From: Pseudarthrobacter sp. NamB4 | GTDB lineage: Bacteria > Actinomycetota > Actinomycetes > Actinomycetales > Micrococcaceae | DNA length: 64,000 bases | Direction: 5' to 3' | Assembly: GCF_005796185.1 (NCBI RefSeq) | Contig: NZ_VAHM01000020.1 | Span: 17,003 to 81,002 of the forward strand | Shown here: positions 1 to 7,861 of the stretch, piece after piece | How positions within the stretch are numbered: the stretch's first letter is position 1 | Layout: each line of letters opens with the position of its first letter | Notes under the pieces: generated by a model | Told to the model about the DNA's origin: nothing | The model's database searches: none | The model's input: the letters and a program-made list of their open reading frames with translations, nothing else | Translations under genes and position numbers: made by a program

Positions 1-321
1 ACGGTTGAAGGGATAGCAGACAGGGAGGGTTTCGTGGATCCCGTGCAGCAATGGGAGCCAACCGACGCAAGCCCCAGCGGCATGGCACACGCCGGCGGGA
101 CCCTGTTCATTGCCAATCTCCGGGGACAGGTCCTTCGCTCCGTGCCCGTCTCCGACCCCTCAACCTTCACGGACCACTACAGGCGCGAGTACGGCCGGAT
201 CCGTGACGTCACGGTCTCCCCGGAGGGACAGCTGTGGTTCCTGACCAACAACACTGACGGACGCGGCGACCCTGAACCCGGGGATGACCGGATTTTCGCA
301 GTACCGCTGGGCAGGGGCTGA
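1..321 (+). CDS. PQQ-dependent sugar dehydrogenase, C-terminal fragment (5' end outside window)
   Basis: The reading frame is open from base 1 to a TGA at 319-321, giving about 106 residues with no start in the window. The sequence has the ending expected of soluble glucose/sorbosone dehydrogenases (beta-propeller, PQQ-binding): a blade strand with TLFIANLRGQVLRSVP, then RIRDVTVSPEGQLWFLTNN followed by GDDRIFAV, the typical last propeller strands. These enzymes oxidise aldoses outside the cytoplasm. The signal peptide and PQQ-contact residues lie upstream of the window, so activity cannot be judged. The next reading frame starts 2 nt after this stop, suggesting it was once co-transcribed. Confidence 0.8.
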   Translation, partial: TVEGIADREGFVDPVQQWEPTDASPSGMAHAGGTLFIANLRGQVLRSVPVSDPSTFTDHYRREYGRIRDVTVSPEGQLWFLTNNTDGRGDPEPGDDRIFAVPLGRG

Positions 322-322
322 C

Positions 323-565
323 GTGGCCAGGGTCCTGATCACCGGGGCCGCCGCCGGACTTGGCCTAAACGCTGCCAGGAACCTGATCGGGCTCGGCCAC
401 GCCACCCAGGTATGGCCCGCCGTGAACGGGCAAGGCGCCGGCTCAGGCGGCTACTGGTTTCGTCAGCGAAGGCGAAAACCCCACCGGGCCGTGGAGGACG
501 AAGCGTTCCAGTCCGAACTGCTGGAAACGTTGGAACAGTACACGGGCTTTGCCTTGCCGGACTGA
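323..565 (+). pseudogene. Internally deleted short-chain dehydrogenase (SDR) remnant
   Basis: A GTG at 323 opens an 80-residue frame that joins the first ~22 residues of an SDR (VARVLITGAAAGLGLNAARN, carrying the Rossmann TGxxxGLG loop) directly to the last ~58 residues of the same family (GHATQVW, then SGGYWFRQRRRKPH and a FQSELLETLEQYTG tail). Intact relatives are about 230-260 residues, so the catalytic Ser, Tyr-x-x-x-Lys and most of the cofactor fold are missing. The frame itself is open, so this is a clean in-frame internal deletion rather than a frameshift, possibly through recombination at short GLGH-like coding repeats. It begins 2 nt after the sugar dehydrogenase stop. A functional 80-residue product seems unlikely. 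Confidence 0.7.
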
Positions 566-597
566 GCGGACCCCGTCAGTGCCTGTTACGCGAGGGC

Positions 598-1479
598 CTA
601 ACGCACCCCGGCCAGTGCCCGCTCCACGATGTTTTCGGTGGCGGCCCAGGACGCCAGAAGCTTGAGGGCCTCCTCAGAGGGGCTGCCGGGGGTTGCGGGG
701 TAAATCGTCAGGGAGTGACCGGGGTCCTCTTCCAGCCCCAGTACCTGGTAATTCAGTTCCAGGAGTCCCACCACAGCGTGCTGGAATAATTTCGTTCCCG
801 CGTAGTGGCGCCGGACGTCGTGCGCTGCCCAGCGGGTCCGGAATTCGTCGCTGCGCATGGACAGCTCTCCAATGAGTTCGGCAATGCCCTTGTCATGGGG
901 GTTCCTTCCTGCTTCCCGGCGCAGGATGGCGACATTGGTGTTTGCTGCCCGTTCCCAGTCGGTGTAGAAGTTGTGTGCCCTGGGGTCCAGGAAAATAAAG
1001 CGTGAGTGGTTGGCCGGGCGCGCCGGTCCGCGGTACATGTCCGAATAAAGTGCGTAGCCCAGCGTGTTGGCGGCCACGATGTCCATCCGGTTGTTGCCGA
1101 TGAACGCAGGCGCTCCCGTGACGGTGTCCAGGAGGTACTGCAGTTCGGGCCGCACCCGGGATGGGACCGGGGCCGCAGCCCGTTTGCGGCCGGACCTGTT
1201 GGCTGCCCGCGCGAGGTCGTAGAGGTGGTCGTGCTCAGCACGGTCCAGCTCGAGGGCACGGGCGATCGCGTCCAGCACGCTGTCCGAAACACCGGTGAGG
1301 TTTCCCCGTTCCAGCCGGGTGTAGTAGTCCACGCTGACACCGGCCAGACGTGCCACCTCTTCCCGGCGCAGCCCCGAAACGCGGCGCCGCCCGCCGTAGG
1401 TTTCCAGCCCTGCCTGCTCGGGGGTGATGCGCCCGCGACGGGTCGAAAGGAACTGTCGTACCTCGGCTCGGTTATCCAT
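598..1479 (-). CDS. XRE-family regulator with MmyB-like ligand-binding domain
   Basis: This 293-residue protein is a predicted cytoplasmic one-component regulator. Residues about 5-80 form a Cro/C1-type helix-turn-helix (GLRREEVARLAGVSVDYYTRLERG). Residues about 100-280 match the MmyB-like ligand-binding region, with motifs such as NRMDIVAANTLGYALYSDM and FIFLDPRAHNFYTDWE; family members are thought to bind small hydrophobic ligands. It is transcribed divergently from the zinc alcohol dehydrogenase starting at 1771. Genes next to MmyB-type regulators are commonly their targets. The 291-nt intergenic region carries a duplicated 34-bp element, one copy 37 nt before this start, which suggests autoregulation together with control of the dehydrogenase. 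Confidence 0.9.
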   Translation of the reverse strand: MDNRAEVRQFLSTRRGRITPEQAGLETYGGRRRVSGLRREEVARLAGVSVDYYTRLERGNLTGVSDSVLDAIARALELDRAEHDHLYDLARAANRSGRKRAAAPVPSRVRPELQYLLDTVTGAPAFIGNNRMDIVAANTLGYALYSDMYRGPARPANHSRFIFLDPRAHNFYTDWERAANTNVAILRREAGRNPHDKGIAELIGELSMRSDEFRTRWAAHDVRRHYAGTKLFQHAVVGLLELNYQVLGLEEDPGHSLTIYPATPGSPSEEALKLLASWAATENIVERALAGVR

Positions 1480-1515
1480 AAGGAAACCGTACGACGGATG
1501 CGCAAACCACTGGGA

Positions 1516-1549
1516 GGGTCTGCCAGAACCAGTTACAGCAGAACCCTCG
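1516..1549. promoter_or_regulatory. Operator-like element, copy 1 (regulator side)
   Basis: A 34-bp element starting GGGTCTGCCAG and ending GCAGAACCCTCG is repeated almost exactly at 1658-1691 (31 of 34 identical). Its core has partial dyad symmetry: CTGC, AAC, GTT and GCAG are symmetrically placed within 22 bp. It lies 37 nt upstream of the XRE/MmyB start, where an autoregulatory operator would sit. Binding by that regulator is inferred. Confidence 0.55.
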
Positions 1550-1657
1550 CTGCGCGTGCATACTGCCGGTTTAGTGGAAGCATCACCCTTAGAGACACCA
1601 GCAACAGATGGAGCGCCCGCCCACGCGTTTCCAGCCCAGCCGAGGGGCGCTGAGGGT

Positions 1658-1691
1658 GGGTCTGCCAGTACCAGTTACAGCAGGGCCCTCG
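1658..1691. promoter_or_regulatory. Operator-like element, copy 2 (alcohol dehydrogenase side)
   Basis: This is the second copy of the 34-bp element, differing from copy 1 at three positions, with starts 142 nt apart. It ends 79 nt before the alcohol dehydrogenase ATG, so it could control that gene. Near-identity over 34 bp in otherwise diverged sequence implies recent duplication or selection. Confidence 0.55.
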
Positions 1692-1770
1692 TTACACCTC
1701 CGATCTTCCGGTTTGCTGTTACCAAGCCCTGTAGCATTCAGTTATCCCCCCAAAGAACCACAGGAGAACC

Positions 1771-2811
1771 ATGACCACCGTCAAGGCCTATGCATCCCCG
1801 TCCGCAACAGAGGACCTCGTCTCCACCACCATCGAGCGCCGCGCCGTTGGGCCGCAGGACGTGCTGATCGAGATCAGGTTCGCCGGCATTTGCCACTCCG
1901 ACATCCACACCGTCCGCGGTGACTGGGGCCCGCAGCAGTACCCGCTGGTGCCCGGCCACGAAATCGCCGGCGTCGTCACCGAGGTTGGGTCCGAGGTGAC
2001 CAAGCACAAGGTCGGCGACCGCGTAGGCGTCGGCTGCATGGTCAATTCATGCAAGGAGTGCGCCAACTGCCTGCAGGGCGATGAGCAGTACTGCCTCAAG
2101 GGCATGGTGGGCACCTACGGCGCAGTGGACCGCGACGGCACCATCACCCAGGGCGGCTACTCCACCCACGTGGTGGTGACCGAAGACTTCGTGGTCCGCA
2201 TCCCCGAGGGCCTGGACCTGGACGTCGCCGCACCGCTGCTGTGTGCCGGTATCACCACCTTCTCCCCGCTCCGCCGCTGGGGCGCGGGCCCCGGCAAGAA
2301 GGTGGCTGTCGTCGGCCTGGGCGGGTTGGGCCACATGGCCGTAAAGCTGGCCGCCGCCATGGGCGCCGAAGTGACCGTCCTGTCCCAGTCGCTGAAGAAG
2401 CAGGAAGACGGCCTGAAGCTGGGTGCAACCAGCTACTACGCCACCAGCGATCCGTGCACCTTTGAACAGCTTGCCGGAAACTTCGACCTGATCATCAACA
2501 CCGTCAGCGCCTCGATCGACATCAGCTCCTACCTCCAGCTGCTCACGCTGGACGGCACGCTGGTCAACGTCGGTGCCCCCGCTGAGCCGCTTCCGGTCAA
2601 CGCGTTCGCACTGATCGGCGGGCGGCGGTCCTTCGCTGGCTCAATGATCGGCGGCATCCGCGAGACGCAGGAGATGCTGGACTTCTGCGCGGAGCACAAC
2701 ATCGGCGCGGAGATTGAGGTCATCCCGGCCGGGAAGATCAACGACGCCTACGAGCGCGTGCTGGCGTCGGATGTCCGGTACCGCTTCGTGATCGACACCG
2801 CCACCCTCTGA
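1771..2811 (+). CDS. Zinc-dependent NAD(P) alcohol dehydrogenase (cinnamyl-alcohol/AdhC type)
   Basis: This 346-residue medium-chain dehydrogenase should interconvert alcohols and aldehydes with NAD(P)H in the cytoplasm. Catalytic zinc ligands are seen as Cys41 (GICHSDIH) and His63 in PGHEIAG. The structural zinc lobe is Cys94, Cys97, Cys100 and Cys108 (CKECANC, then EQYC). The Rossmann motif GLGGLGHMAVKLA follows near residue 180. Length and motifs fit the AdhC/YahK/CAD subgroup, usually NADP-linked and active on medium-chain or aromatic aldehydes; the physiological substrate is not evident. An AGGAG ribosome-binding site precedes the ATG. The gene is divergent from the XRE/MmyB regulator and is followed by a hairpin terminator. 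Confidence 0.92.
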   Translation: MTTVKAYASPSATEDLVSTTIERRAVGPQDVLIEIRFAGICHSDIHTVRGDWGPQQYPLVPGHEIAGVVTEVGSEVTKHKVGDRVGVGCMVNSCKECANCLQGDEQYCLKGMVGTYGAVDRDGTITQGGYSTHVVVTEDFVVRIPEGLDLDVAAPLLCAGITTFSPLRRWGAGPGKKVAVVGLGGLGHMAVKLAAAMGAEVTVLSQSLKKQEDGLKLGATSYYATSDPCTFEQLAGNFDLIINTVSASIDISSYLQLLTLDGTLVNVGAPAEPLPVNAFALIGGRRSFAGSMIGGIRETQEMLDFCAEHNIGAEIEVIPAGKINDAYERVLASDVRYRFVIDTATL

Positions 2812-2827
2812 CCTGAGGCAGGCGTGA

Positions 2828-2859
2828 GGCGGGCCGGCTCCAAGAGGAGCCGGCCTGCC
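2828..2859 (+). terminator. Hairpin terminator after alcohol dehydrogenase
   Basis: Thirteen-base arms (GGCGGGCCGGCTC and GAGCCGGCCTGCC, one mismatch) enclose a 6-nt loop 17 nt after the stop. There is no long T-tract, only a short TCGTCTT. Confidence 0.65.
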
Positions 2860-2917
2860 GTCGTCTTCGGGGGAATTTGCCCGCCATCCCCGTGCGGTGA
2901 CACTACGAATTACTGGC

Positions 2918-3097
2918 ATGAACCACTACACCCCGGCGGCGCAGGACAGAGCCCGGGACGCCGCAACTGATGCGATCGAAAAAGTACTTAACGGCATGTC
3001 TGAACCGTTGAGCAGGCACGCGCTGAGCGCACGCTGGAAGCGCGCCTGTGAAGCGATGGACAAGTACCTGGAAGCCCAGGACACCGGCGAGGAATAG
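2918..3097 (+). CDS. Small hypothetical protein (59 aa)
   Basis: A short, helical, charged protein starts MNHYTPAAQDRARDAATDAI and ends with an acidic tail (EAQDTGEE). I do not recognise the family and see no membrane segment. I chose the ATG at 2918 over an in-frame GTG at 2897: neither has a good Shine-Dalgarno, but a -10-like TACGAAT lies about 8 nt before 2918, which would give a leaderless mRNA, common in actinobacteria. It sits alone between the alcohol dehydrogenase terminator and the convergent nitronate monooxygenase. Confidence 0.5.
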   Translation: MNHYTPAAQDRARDAATDAIEKVLNGMSEPLSRHALSARWKRACEAMDKYLEAQDTGEE

Positions 3098-3115
3098 GCA
3101 GCCTTCCGTTGGCGG

Positions 3116-4144
3116 CTAAGGCGTGAGGGCAGCCAGGATCTGCGGGGCGGGCCCCGCCGTCGTCCGCTGGAAACCTGTGCCCGCCCACAGGTTGAGCCAG
3201 TCCGGATCCCCGGCAGCCGCAGCTGCAGCGCGCAGGGGAGTGGTCAGGTGGTGGATCTCCGGATAGCCGTAGGGAGCGCCGGCGTCGTGCCTGCGCATGA
3301 ACTCGTTATGCAGCCCGCGCGCGTTCCTTCCCGAGAAAGCCCGGGTGACGGCCGTGACGGTGAAGCGTCCGGAGGTCAGGGCCGCTCTGTGCGCCGCCTT
3401 GGTGCCGGCCTCATCCGCGAGCAGGAACGCCGTCCCGGCCTGGACCGCTGCGGCGCCGCACGACAGGGCGGCCCGCGTATCGTCGGCGGTGACGATCCCG
3501 CCTGCTGCAACCAGGGGTGCACCGAGCCCGGACAGCTCCCCGAGGATCGCGTGCAGAGGTACTTCCGGGGCGGGGCCGGCGGCGTCGAAGGTCCCGCGGT
3601 GGCCGCCGGCCTCCGGCCCCTGGGCGCAGAGCGCGTCCACGCCTGCCTCCAGCGCACGCACCGCTTCCGGCATCGACGTCACCGTTGCCATGACGTACAC
3701 TCCGCGCTGCTTCAAGGCGCTAATCACCTCTGGGTCGGGAAGGTCGAAGGTGAAGGAAACGACGGCGGGCGCACGGTCCAGCAGGACGTCCACCTTATGG
3801 TTCCAGTCATCGTCGTCGTGCCGCGGCTCGCCCAGTTCGACGCCGAAGCGGCCGGCATCAGGAGCCAGGGACAGGGCGTACTGCTGCACGTCGCGGGGAC
3901 TGATGACCGAAGGCTGGGGGACGAACACGTTGACGCCGAAGGGGGCGCCGGTTAGCTCCCGGGTTGCCTCGATCTCCGCCTGCATCACGGCCGCGCTCTT
4001 GTAGCCCGCAGCAAGGAAGCCGAGCCCGCCTGCCGAGCTCACTGCCGCTGCCAGACGGGGCGTGGACGGGCCACCGGCCATCGGCGCCTGGATGACGGGC
4101 AGCGCCAGGGTGGAAAGATTGAAAAGGGGCCGGGATCCAGGCAT
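3116..4144 (-). CDS. Nitronate monooxygenase (2-nitropropane dioxygenase family)
   Basis: This 342-residue TIM-barrel flavoprotein should bind FMN and oxidise alkyl nitronates such as propionate 3-nitronate to the aldehyde and nitrite, a detoxification role. Diagnostic segments are QAPMAGGPSTPRLAAAVSSA at the N terminus with GGLGFLAAGY, the AQGPEAGGHRG loop carrying the conserved active-site histidine (near residue 185), and PLVAAGGIV with the later FMN-phosphate-binding CGAAAVQAGTAFLL. Length matches the family. It is followed 29 nt upstream by the CPBP-like gene on the same strand, so the two may share a transcript. Class and substrate cannot be assigned with certainty, since several related FMN enzymes share these motifs. 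Confidence 0.88.
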   Translation of the reverse strand: MPGSRPLFNLSTLALPVIQAPMAGGPSTPRLAAAVSSAGGLGFLAAGYKSAAVMQAEIEATRELTGAPFGVNVFVPQPSVISPRDVQQYALSLAPDAGRFGVELGEPRHDDDDWNHKVDVLLDRAPAVVSFTFDLPDPEVISALKQRGVYVMATVTSMPEAVRALEAGVDALCAQGPEAGGHRGTFDAAGPAPEVPLHAILGELSGLGAPLVAAGGIVTADDTRAALSCGAAAVQAGTAFLLADEAGTKAAHRAALTSGRFTVTAVTRAFSGRNARGLHNEFMRRHDAGAPYGYPEIHHLTTPLRAAAAAAGDPDWLNLWAGTGFQRTTAGPAPQILAALTP

Positions 4145-4173
4145 GGTGCTGCACCGCTTTCAGTCCGTGGCGC

Positions 4174-5019
4174 TCAGTACAGGAAGATGTCGATCCACTG
4201 GCGGTTATGCGCGTGGATCAGGACCAGGAACAGCACGAAGTCGAACAGCAGGTGGACGCTCACGATATAGGACAACGACTTGGTCACCGTGAACAGCCGG
4301 GCCTGCAGCAGGGCGAACGGGAAAATGAAGAACGGCGCCCAGGCGTGGAAGCCCAGTTCCCACAGGAACGACGTGAAGAGGACGGCCTGCAGCAGGTTGG
4401 CCTGCCAGTCGGGCAGGTGCCGCCGCAGGAGGGTGAACGCCGTGCAGATAAAGAAGAGTTCATCCCAGATGCCGAGCACGTTGGTGCCCAGGAACAGCCG
4501 GGCGATGCCGTCGGGATCGCTCACAGCCGGCCAGTTGTTGTAGACGCCGGTGCGGATCATGTACACAGGCATCAGTGCGTACCCGATTACCAGGACCGCG
4601 GGCAGGTACCATTTCTCGGCCCGAGTCCACGGCTGTCCCGTCCTGACGGGGAACCGGATGGCGTGGTCCTTGGTGATGAACCGCGAGACTGAGTAGGGGA
4701 CGCCGACGGCGATGATCATCGCGGTGCCCATCACCAGCATGTGCTCGGTGCTGATGTCGGTGGTGATGGGAACCAGGCTCATGGCCGTCAGGCCTACTGC
4801 GATCAGCGCCAGGTCAACCAGGAGCCGGCGGCTGAGGAATCCGGCCAGCACCAGCGCAACCGCCAGCAGCAGGAATCCGGAGAGACGGTCCTGCCGGGCG
4901 AAGAGCAGGAATCCCGACGCCGACACAAGGGCTGCCGGAACCAGGGACAGCGGATGGGTTGCGGGCATGTCCGTGCCTGCCGGGCCTGCGTCGGCCTGTA
5001 CCTGTGGTTGCTGCCTCAT
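4174..5019 (-). CDS. CPBP-like intramembrane protease family membrane protein
   Basis: A 281-residue polytopic membrane protein has about eight hydrophobic segments. Within the C-terminal half, WDELFF and a downstream HLLFDFVLF recall the Glu- and His-containing motifs of CPBP/CAAX-like intramembrane proteases, but the first motif is DE rather than the canonical EE and the second is weak, so catalytic competence is uncertain. I chose the ATG at 5019, preceded by AAAGG with 5-nt spacing; an in-frame GTG at 5061 would add 14 basic residues. That ATG overlaps the stop of the upstream frame (ATGA), which suggests translational coupling. Its substrate is unknown. Confidence 0.7.
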   Translation of the reverse strand: MRQQPQVQADAGPAGTDMPATHPLSLVPAALVSASGFLLFARQDRLSGFLLLAVALVLAGFLSRRLLVDLALIAVGLTAMSLVPITTDISTEHMLVMGTAMIIAVGVPYSVSRFITKDHAIRFPVRTGQPWTRAEKWYLPAVLVIGYALMPVYMIRTGVYNNWPAVSDPDGIARLFLGTNVLGIWDELFFICTAFTLLRRHLPDWQANLLQAVLFTSFLWELGFHAWAPFFIFPFALLQARLFTVTKSLSYIVSVHLLFDFVLFLVLIHAHNRQWIDIFLY

Positions 5020-5438
5020 GGCCACCTTTGATGCTCGGGAGCGCTTCCGGTTGGATGCCACAGCAGTTTACTTGCCGCCCACCACAGCAGGGCAAGATCA
5101 AGGTCCAGCCATGAACGGGGAGCCGCCCACGCTTCCATCGTTTGGGTAAGTCCCGGTTCAGGGCCCGCCAGCCCCAACCGTGTCACGTCCGCCGGTGTTG
5201 CCGGATGGTGGCGGCCGGCGTCGGGAGATCCGTGTGAGCTCTTTGAATGCAGGAGGCGCATCCCTGCCCAGTCGTCCATCCCGAGTCCCCGCTGCTCGAT
5301 CAGGTCGGACAACTCCTGGAGGTCCTCCTCCGTGGAACCCGAAACCTGCGCCTGCCAGTTGGGCAGGCCGGAATCCTCCAAACGCTGAAGCTGGTCGAAC
5401 TCCGCTACCTCCTGGCCGCCGGGCTTGCGCATCGTCAT
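5016..5438 (-). CDS. Hypothetical protein, translationally coupled to the CPBP-like gene
   Basis: The 140-residue frame has a plausible, charged first half (EFDQLQRLEDSGLPNWQAQV, acidic helices) and a lower-complexity second half with two Trp-rich patches (SWLDLDLALLWWAASKLL) that could be one membrane helix. I recognise no family. The main support for a real gene is its TGA overlapping the next ATG as ATGA on the same strand. The start is the ATG at 5438; an in-frame ATG two codons later is equally possible. The second half may be a coincidental extension if a frameshift is present. Confidence 0.45.
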   Translation of the reverse strand: MTMRKPGGQEVAEFDQLQRLEDSGLPNWQAQVSGSTEEDLQELSDLIEQRGLGMDDWAGMRLLHSKSSHGSPDAGRHHPATPADVTRLGLAGPEPGLTQTMEAWAAPRSWLDLDLALLWWAASKLLWHPTGSAPEHQRWP

Positions 5439-5474
5439 TCATCCAGGATCCAGGGGTACGGAGTTAGCGGAAGC

Positions 5475-5504
5475 GGACGACGCCGGTGCCTCCCGGCGTC
5501 GTCC
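5475..5504 (-). terminator. Hairpin terminator for the 65-aa gene
   Basis: Arms GGACGACGCCGG and CCGGCGTCGTCC (12 bp, perfect) surround a 6-nt loop just past the stop of the 5528-5725 gene. It belongs to a group of GTCGTC-containing hairpins that recurs in the window. Confidence 0.65.
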
Positions 5505-5527
5505 CCTTCTGTTTTCCGCATGGCCGC

Positions 5528-5725
5528 TTACGCGGTGGCGAGTACCTTGCCCTCGCCGCGCACGCTCAGCGTGAACGTGTTGGGTCCGCTGCAGGTCACC
5601 GCAATGCGGCAGGTGGTGGTGTTGTGCCGGGCGGACAATTCGTTGACCGCGGAGTCCAGCGTGTGGTGCAGGGTGGACCTGTCCCAGATTTTCAGGGTTA
5701 CGGAATCGGTGGCATCGAACGTCAT
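5528..5725 (-). CDS. Small hypothetical protein (65 aa)
   Basis: The protein begins MTFDATDSVTLKIWDRSTLH and reads as a compact alternating-strand fold with no signal or membrane segment. A GGAAG Shine-Dalgarno lies 7 nt before the ATG and a strong hairpin follows the stop, so it looks like a self-contained gene. I do not recognise a characterised family. Two cysteines (TTTCRIAVTCSG) are close together on one predicted strand pair. No neighbour gives a functional hint. Confidence 0.6.
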   Translation of the reverse strand: MTFDATDSVTLKIWDRSTLHHTLDSAVNELSARHNTTTCRIAVTCSGPNTFTLSVRGEGKVLATA

Positions 5726-6124
5726 TATTCAACTTCCATTTCTTGCGGTCGGCGGCCCGGATCGTCATCGTCCCGGCCGTGTCCTCGTCTATGAGGACGG
5801 TCCTGAAGGCAGGAAAGCGCGTTCCCGCTTCTCCAATGGTGCAGGTTGAGGCGACCGTTGGCAATCAAAAACGGGCTGATGTGACCAAGCACACCGGACG
5901 ATCCGGTAGGCAGCCACCTCGCATCGCGGGTCCGCATCTGAGTCGTTGGCGGCCGCAGTAGGCTCACCGGTGGGCCTCATTGCTTCACCAGGATGGCAGC
6001 GGAGGATGTCCCGCCGCTGCCTTTCCATGGTGCCGAACGTGCCGCAGCCGACTCAAGAATGTTTCAAGTGAGACTGGTCACTAGGGAGCGGCAGTACGGG
6101 TGTCCTGGTGGGAAGCACCTGCTG
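5726..6124. other. Intergenic region, 399 nt, no gene seen
   Basis: No frame here has both a credible start and protein-like composition. It must hold the promoter for the small gene ending at 5528 and the 3' region of the GAF-ANTAR gene ending at 6125. I found no strong hairpin or repeat. Confidence 0.5.
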
Positions 6125-6895
6125 TTATTCGTCGAAGTACGTCTTGATCTGCTTCTCGCCCGAGATAGAGGCGATAACGGAGGCTGCCACCTCACGCAGC
6201 TTGATGTTGCGGGTGCTGGAAGCCTTGGTAAGTATGCTGAACGCCTTGTCCCGGCTGCACCTGTTTTCGGCCATAATCGCCCCGATTGCCATGTCAATGA
6301 CGGTTCGGGACTGCAGGGCGGTGGCAAGGTCATTCCTGGCTTCGCTGAGCTGGGTGATGCGAAGGACCAGACGCAGGGCGCCGGCCGCCTGGCCTCCGAA
6401 AGCCTCAACCGTGGAAATGTCATCGGCTGAAAAGCCCCTGCTGCGGCCCGAGTAGACGTTCAGGACCGCTTCTGCCTCGCCGGCAAGGTCCAGCGGCACG
6501 GCCAGGATGGAGGCCACTCCCTGGGCCATGGCCGCCCTGATGTAGGGTTTCCACCGGCGTTCCCCGGCCAGGTCAGGAATCAGCAACGGCGTCCTGCTCC
6601 TGAGCGCAGCCAGGCACGGGCCGTCTCCGAATCCGTTCTGCAGCTCATCCAACGCATGGGCCTTGGCGTCACTGCTGGCCACGGTCCCAGGCCTCTTGTG
6701 CCGGATGACGGTGACTCCGCAGTGAACCAGGTTGTCCGGAGCTGACAGCCGGGACGCGGCCATGACGGCAAGGTCGGTCAGGAAGCCCGCGATGTCCTGG
6801 CTTTCCAGGACCATTTCCTGCAGCGTTGTCTCCGTGTCCGGAGTCTCGTCGGGTCTGCCGGGGGAGCTGTCCGGGCTGTGTCCTGAAATCGTCAC
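6125..6895 (-). CDS. GAF-ANTAR regulator 1
   Basis: This 256-residue cytoplasmic protein couples an N-terminal GAF sensor (about 30-185) to a C-terminal ANTAR domain (about 190-250). The GAF part carries the GFGDGPCLAAL motif and VASILAVPLDLAGE. The ANTAR part reads LQSRTVIDMAIGAIMAENRC, followed by AFSILTKASSTRNIKLREVA, matching the conserved three-helix RNA-binding bundle. ANTAR proteins bind paired hairpins in nascent mRNA and prevent termination. There is no receiver or kinase domain, so input is probably a small ligand or redox state at the GAF domain. The start overlaps the stop of the small gene upstream by 4 nt (6892-6895), implying coupling. Confidence 0.92.
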   Translation of the reverse strand: MTISGHSPDSSPGRPDETPDTETTLQEMVLESQDIAGFLTDLAVMAASRLSAPDNLVHCGVTVIRHKRPGTVASSDAKAHALDELQNGFGDGPCLAALRSRTPLLIPDLAGERRWKPYIRAAMAQGVASILAVPLDLAGEAEAVLNVYSGRSRGFSADDISTVEAFGGQAAGALRLVLRITQLSEARNDLATALQSRTVIDMAIGAIMAENRCSRDKAFSILTKASSTRNIKLREVAASVIASISGEKQIKTYFDE

Positions 6896-7134
6896 AGTAG
6901 GTCACCTTCTGTCATTTCCGCCATCGCCGTGGCCACCAGGGTCACTTGCACGGCGGGGATATCAAGCGCTTCGTGGAGGTAAGCGTCGAGGGACATTTCA
7001 TCAAGGTCGCCGCCGATGCCGTAGTAGTAGGTCCACAGCTTCGCCAGCGGCAGCTCCGCTTCCTTGAACCGCTGGGCTGCACCGCGGCGAAGCCGGTCCG
7101 CATCGTTAGGGTAATCCTGGCCGTCGGAAGGCAT
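6892..7134 (-). CDS. Small ANTAR-associated protein A (80 aa, unknown function)
   Basis: The 80-residue protein starts MPSDGQDYPNDADRLRRG. A perfect GGAAGGAG lies 6 nt before this ATG; a longer frame from 7188 would run inside the upstream gene. The core LAKLWTYYYGIGGDLDEMSL, then DAYLHEALDIPAVQ, aligns with the small protein at 8065-8400: shared positions are LW-x2-Y, GD, (D/E)AYL, (I/L)PAVQ and a following leucine/alanine helix. No membrane segment or known domain is visible. It lies between two GAF-ANTAR genes, one nt after one stop and overlapping the next start by 4 nt, so all three should be co-translated. A partner or modulator role is inferred. Confidence 0.75.
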   Translation of the reverse strand: MPSDGQDYPNDADRLRRGAAQRFKEAELPLAKLWTYYYGIGGDLDEMSLDAYLHEALDIPAVQVTLVATAMAEMTEGDLL

Positions 7135-7135
7135 G

Positions 7136-7861
7136 TCATGCTCCTTCCGCCGGAGGGGAGGGTGCTTTTCCTGTCTGCACGATGTCACTCGCTATTTCCT
7201 GGAGTCTCCGGTTGCTCGACTTGGCTGCCCTTTGGAGGATGTCCAGCGCCCCGTCCCGGCCCCCGCGGTGCTGGAGCATGATGAGGGAAACGGCTGCGTC
7301 CACTACTGCCCGGGACTTGAGCGCCGCGCGGAGGTGCTCCGGGTAAGCTTCCGGTGCATGCAGCCGCAATGCCAGTTGGAGGATGCGGGACATCGACCCC
7401 GCCAGTTCTTCCACACGCTCCACGCTGTCCTGCTCAAAGGCATGGGGGGTACGCGCGTAGCAGTTCAGTGCCGCGCGGGAGGAGGGGCCCGCGGGGATGG
7501 GCACCGCAAGCACGGAGTGGATGCCTTCCTTAAGCGCGGCAGGCGAGTAGCTGCCCCACCGCCCGTCACTGCCCAGGTCCTGAATCAGCACCACCCGCTG
7601 CTGGCGGACGGCGGCCAGGCACGGGCCGTCGTCGAAGGCGTACTGCGTCTCGTCCAGGTGCTGCGCCTCTTCGCTGCTGCTGGCCACTGTGGAGGGGGCG
7701 CCGTCGCGCTCCACTGTGATGGTGCACTCCACGGACTCGTCCGAACTCAGGGATGATGCGGAGAGCGTGGCGAGGCCAAGGAGGAACTCGGGGAAGCCGG
7801 GGCTCTCAAGCAGCAGGTCCTGGAACTCGTCCGAAGTTGTCAATGCTTTGCTCGTAGCCAT
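7136..7861 (-). CDS. GAF-ANTAR regulator 2
   Basis: The 241-residue protein has a GAF domain (about 20-165) with the DDGPCLAAV motif and HSVLAVPIPAG, then an ANTAR domain (about 175-228) reading LKSRAVVDAAVSLIMLQHRG and ALDILQRAAKSSNRRLQEIA. In the helix where related proteins have A-x-G-(I/V)-I/L-M, this one has AVSLIM, so the usual glycine is replaced by serine, which could alter RNA binding. The protein ends in a short Pro/Ala tail. It is the first gene of a tight run with small protein A and regulator 1. A 203-nt gap separates it from small protein B upstream, so it probably has its own promoter. Confidence 0.9.
   Translation of the reverse strand: MATSKALTTSDEFQDLLLESPGFPEFLLGLATLSASSLSSDESVECTITVERDGAPSTVASSSEEAQHLDETQYAFDDGPCLAAVRQQRVVLIQDLGSDGRWGSYSPAALKEGIHSVLAVPIPAGPSSRAALNCYARTPHAFEQDSVERVEELAGSMSRILQLALRLHAPEAYPEHLRAALKSRAVVDAAVSLIMLQHRGGRDGALDILQRAAKSSNRRLQEIASDIVQTGKAPSPPAEGA

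Noticed and set aside
5725..6124. Possible gene in the gap before GAF-ANTAR regulator 1
   Set aside because: Frames on both strands lack a ribosome-binding site and protein-like composition.
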